Positions 6,175-6,973 of a stretch of DNA of 6,973 nucleotides are shown here, piece by piece (position 1 is the stretch's first letter; every line of letters starts with the position of its first letter). Below the pieces are notes generated by a model, which ran no database searches, was not told the DNA's origin, and was given only the letters and a program-made list of their open reading frames with translations. This stretch comes from Gammaproteobacteria bacterium (GTDB taxonomy: Bacteria > Pseudomonadota > Gammaproteobacteria > Poriferisulfidales > Poriferisulfidaceae), in the NCBI GenBank assembly GCA_007571105.1, contig RKRZ01000103.1:1-6973 (forward strand), written 5' to 3'. Position numbers and translations under genes: made by a program.

Positions 6175-6599
6175 TGGCTTTTCTTCTTGACACCAATGTG
6201 ATCAGCGAGACCGTCAAGCCAGAACCAAACCCACGCGTACTACACTGGCTCTCTGAACAAAACCCAGCAGAATTGTTTCTTACAGCCCAAACGATTGGAG
6301 AACTTGTTCGGGGGGCAAAAAAGTTTTATCAGGGAAAACGCCGGAGCCAATATCTGGAATGGATCAGGCAGGATCTGCCACTGCAATTCGAGGGACGCAT
6401 TCTGCCGTTCAGTACCCCAGCGGCAATCACTTGGGGGGATTTGATGGGGAAAGGTGATCGAAGCGGCCGCACACCAGCCGCGCTGGATGCCCAAATTGCT
6501 TCCATAGCCATTTGCCATGATCTCGTTCTTGTTACGCGCAACGAAAAAGACTTCAAGTATTTCGATGTGTCTGTGGTCAACCCATGGCGCTCTCACTAA
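6174..6599 (+). CDS. vapC: PIN-domain toxin RNase, VapC/FitB-like
   Basis: A 141-residue PIN-domain protein, a normal length for VapC. It should be a metal-dependent endoribonuclease held inactive by the preceding antitoxin. The acidic active-site residues are visible in order: Asp6 in LLDTNVISE, Glu43 in IGELVRGAK, Asp105 in LDAQIASIA, and Asn123/Asp126 in LVTRNEKDF. The LDTNVISE start and TRNEKDF end match the VapC/FitB group best. The start codon shares its A with the antitoxin stop and has no ribosome site of its own, so synthesis probably depends on antitoxin translation. All catalytic positions are present, so the toxin looks intact. The cellular target (tRNA, rRNA or mRNA) cannot be told from sequence. 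Confidence 0.9.
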   Translation: MAFLLDTNVISETVKPEPNPRVLHWLSEQNPAELFLTAQTIGELVRGAKKFYQGKRRSQYLEWIRQDLPLQFEGRILPFSTPAAITWGDLMGKGDRSGRTPAALDAQIASIAICHDLVLVTRNEKDFKYFDVSVVNPWRSH

Positions 6600-6620
6600 T
6601 TCGGATAGGCGACACTCTTC

Positions 6621-6649
6621 TGCGCAAGGACTCCGAAGAACCCTATAAT
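6621..6649 (+). promoter_or_regulatory. Candidate fabI promoter
   Basis: A perfect -10 TATAAT (6644-6649) with a weak -35 TGCGCA (6621-6626; 3 of 6) at a 17-base spacing. Transcription would begin about 6656, giving a leader of about 34 bases before the fabI ATG. It lies in the 90-base gap after the toxin gene, so fabI is probably not dependent on the toxin operon promoter. Confidence 0.45.
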
Positions 6650-6672
6650 GGCAGCCCACTGAATACCTGCCA
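6649..6672. repeat. Inverted repeat across predicted fabI transcription start
   Basis: TGGCAG (6649-6654) and CTGCCA (6667-6672) are perfect 6-base inverted arms with a 12-base spacer, centred near 6660. They begin at the last base of the -10 and span the predicted transcription start. This could be a repressor site; the loop is rather long for a stable RNA hairpin and no T-run follows, so it is not a terminator. A chance occurrence is possible. Confidence 0.3.
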
Positions 6673-6689
6673 CCATCGCATTCACGCTT

Positions 6690-6973
6690 ATGGGATTTCT
6701 TGACGGCAAAAAAGCCCTGATCACTGGCGTCGCCAGCAATCGCTCCATTGCATGGGGCATCGCCGAGTGCATGTATGCGCAAGGCGCGGAACTGGCCTTC
6801 ACCTACCAAAACGAGAAACTCCGCACGCGCGCCGAAAAACTATCCGCGCAATGCGGCGATGCGGCGATATTCCCCTGCGATGTTGCCGATGAAGCGCAAA
6901 TGACCACAACTTTTGAAGCGCTTGCCAAACACTGGGATCAACTGGACATTCTGGTGCACTGCATTGCCTACGC
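6690..6973 (+). CDS. fabI: Enoyl-[acyl-carrier-protein] reductase (NADH), N-terminal part; runs off window end
   Basis: It catalyses the last reduction of each fatty-acid elongation cycle (trans-2-enoyl-ACP to acyl-ACP) in the cytoplasm. Ninety-four complete residues of about 260 are present. MGFLDGKKALITGVASNRSI is an almost classical FabI start with the nucleotide-binding GVASxxSI motif (13-20). AELAFTYQNEKLRTR (33-47), CDVADE (63-68, Asp64 and Val65 beside the adenine in FabI) and DILVHCIAYA (86 on) follow. At the position equivalent to E. coli Gly93, a known triclosan/diazaborine resistance site, this protein has Ala93. ATG 6690 is the only sensible start, because an in-frame stop lies just upstream at about 6657; there is no strong ribosome site. 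A candidate promoter lies 41 bases upstream. Confidence 0.96.
   Translation, partial: MGFLDGKKALITGVASNRSIAWGIAECMYAQGAELAFTYQNEKLRTRAEKLSAQCGDAAIFPCDVADEAQMTTTFEALAKHWDQLDILVHCIAY

Noticed and set aside
6600..6689. A terminator after the toxin gene
   Set aside because: No GC-rich hairpin followed by a T-run is present; the only inverted repeat (6649-6672) has a 12-base loop and sits on the fabI promoter.

Overview
The window looks like bacterial chromosome of moderately high GC content, most likely from a proteobacterium (beta or gamma). The evidence is a short-chain FabI that resembles the Escherichia coli enzyme closely, a lipoprotein signal typical of Gram-negatives, a peptide/nickel-type ABC transporter resembling YejABEF, and a proteobacterial-style sigma-54 activator module. 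I cannot place it at genus level from the sequence.

Minus strand, 5622 down to 1: a tightly packed peptide-type ABC transporter operon. In transcription order it holds a 714-residue solute-binding lipoprotein (5622-3478), a YejB/DppB-type permease (3481-2504), a long YejE/DppC-type permease (2501-1143), and a reading frame that begins as the ATPase subunit (from 1143). Neighbouring genes overlap by 4 bases, lie 2 bases apart, and overlap by 1 base, so they are probably translationally coupled. The ATPase frame is the most unusual part of the window. After the first ~130 residues (Walker A and Q-loop present) it passes, without a stop or frameshift, into the middle of a response-regulator receiver domain and then into a sigma-54-type AAA+ domain (Walker A, GAFTGA, Walker B) that runs off the window start. 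The ABC signature, Walker B and H-loop are missing, as are the first strand and acidic pair of the receiver. The join falls on a RALELLE stretch that is natural to both families. The receiver part also carries about 25 extra residues encoded by a REP-like hairpin. This is either a real deletion fusion or an assembly chimera, and the sequence alone cannot decide.

Middle, 5623-5853: a 231-base divergent intergenic region. It has a weak candidate promoter for the ABC operon and a better one (TTGACA, 17-base spacer, CAAAAT) facing right. A perfect 12-base palindrome just before the next gene is a likely autoregulatory operator.

Plus strand, 5854-6599: a two-gene toxin-antitoxin module, with a small basic antitoxin-like protein and a PIN-domain VapC/FitB-type RNase overlapping it by one base. 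Plus strand, 6690 to the end: the N-terminal third of fabI (enoyl-ACP reductase), preceded by a perfect TATAAT and an inverted repeat across the predicted transcription start.

Taken together, the window holds a peptide-uptake operon whose energising subunit is broken or rewired, an addiction module, and an essential fatty-acid synthesis gene. I see no RNA genes, CRISPR arrays, insertion sequences or convincing terminators.
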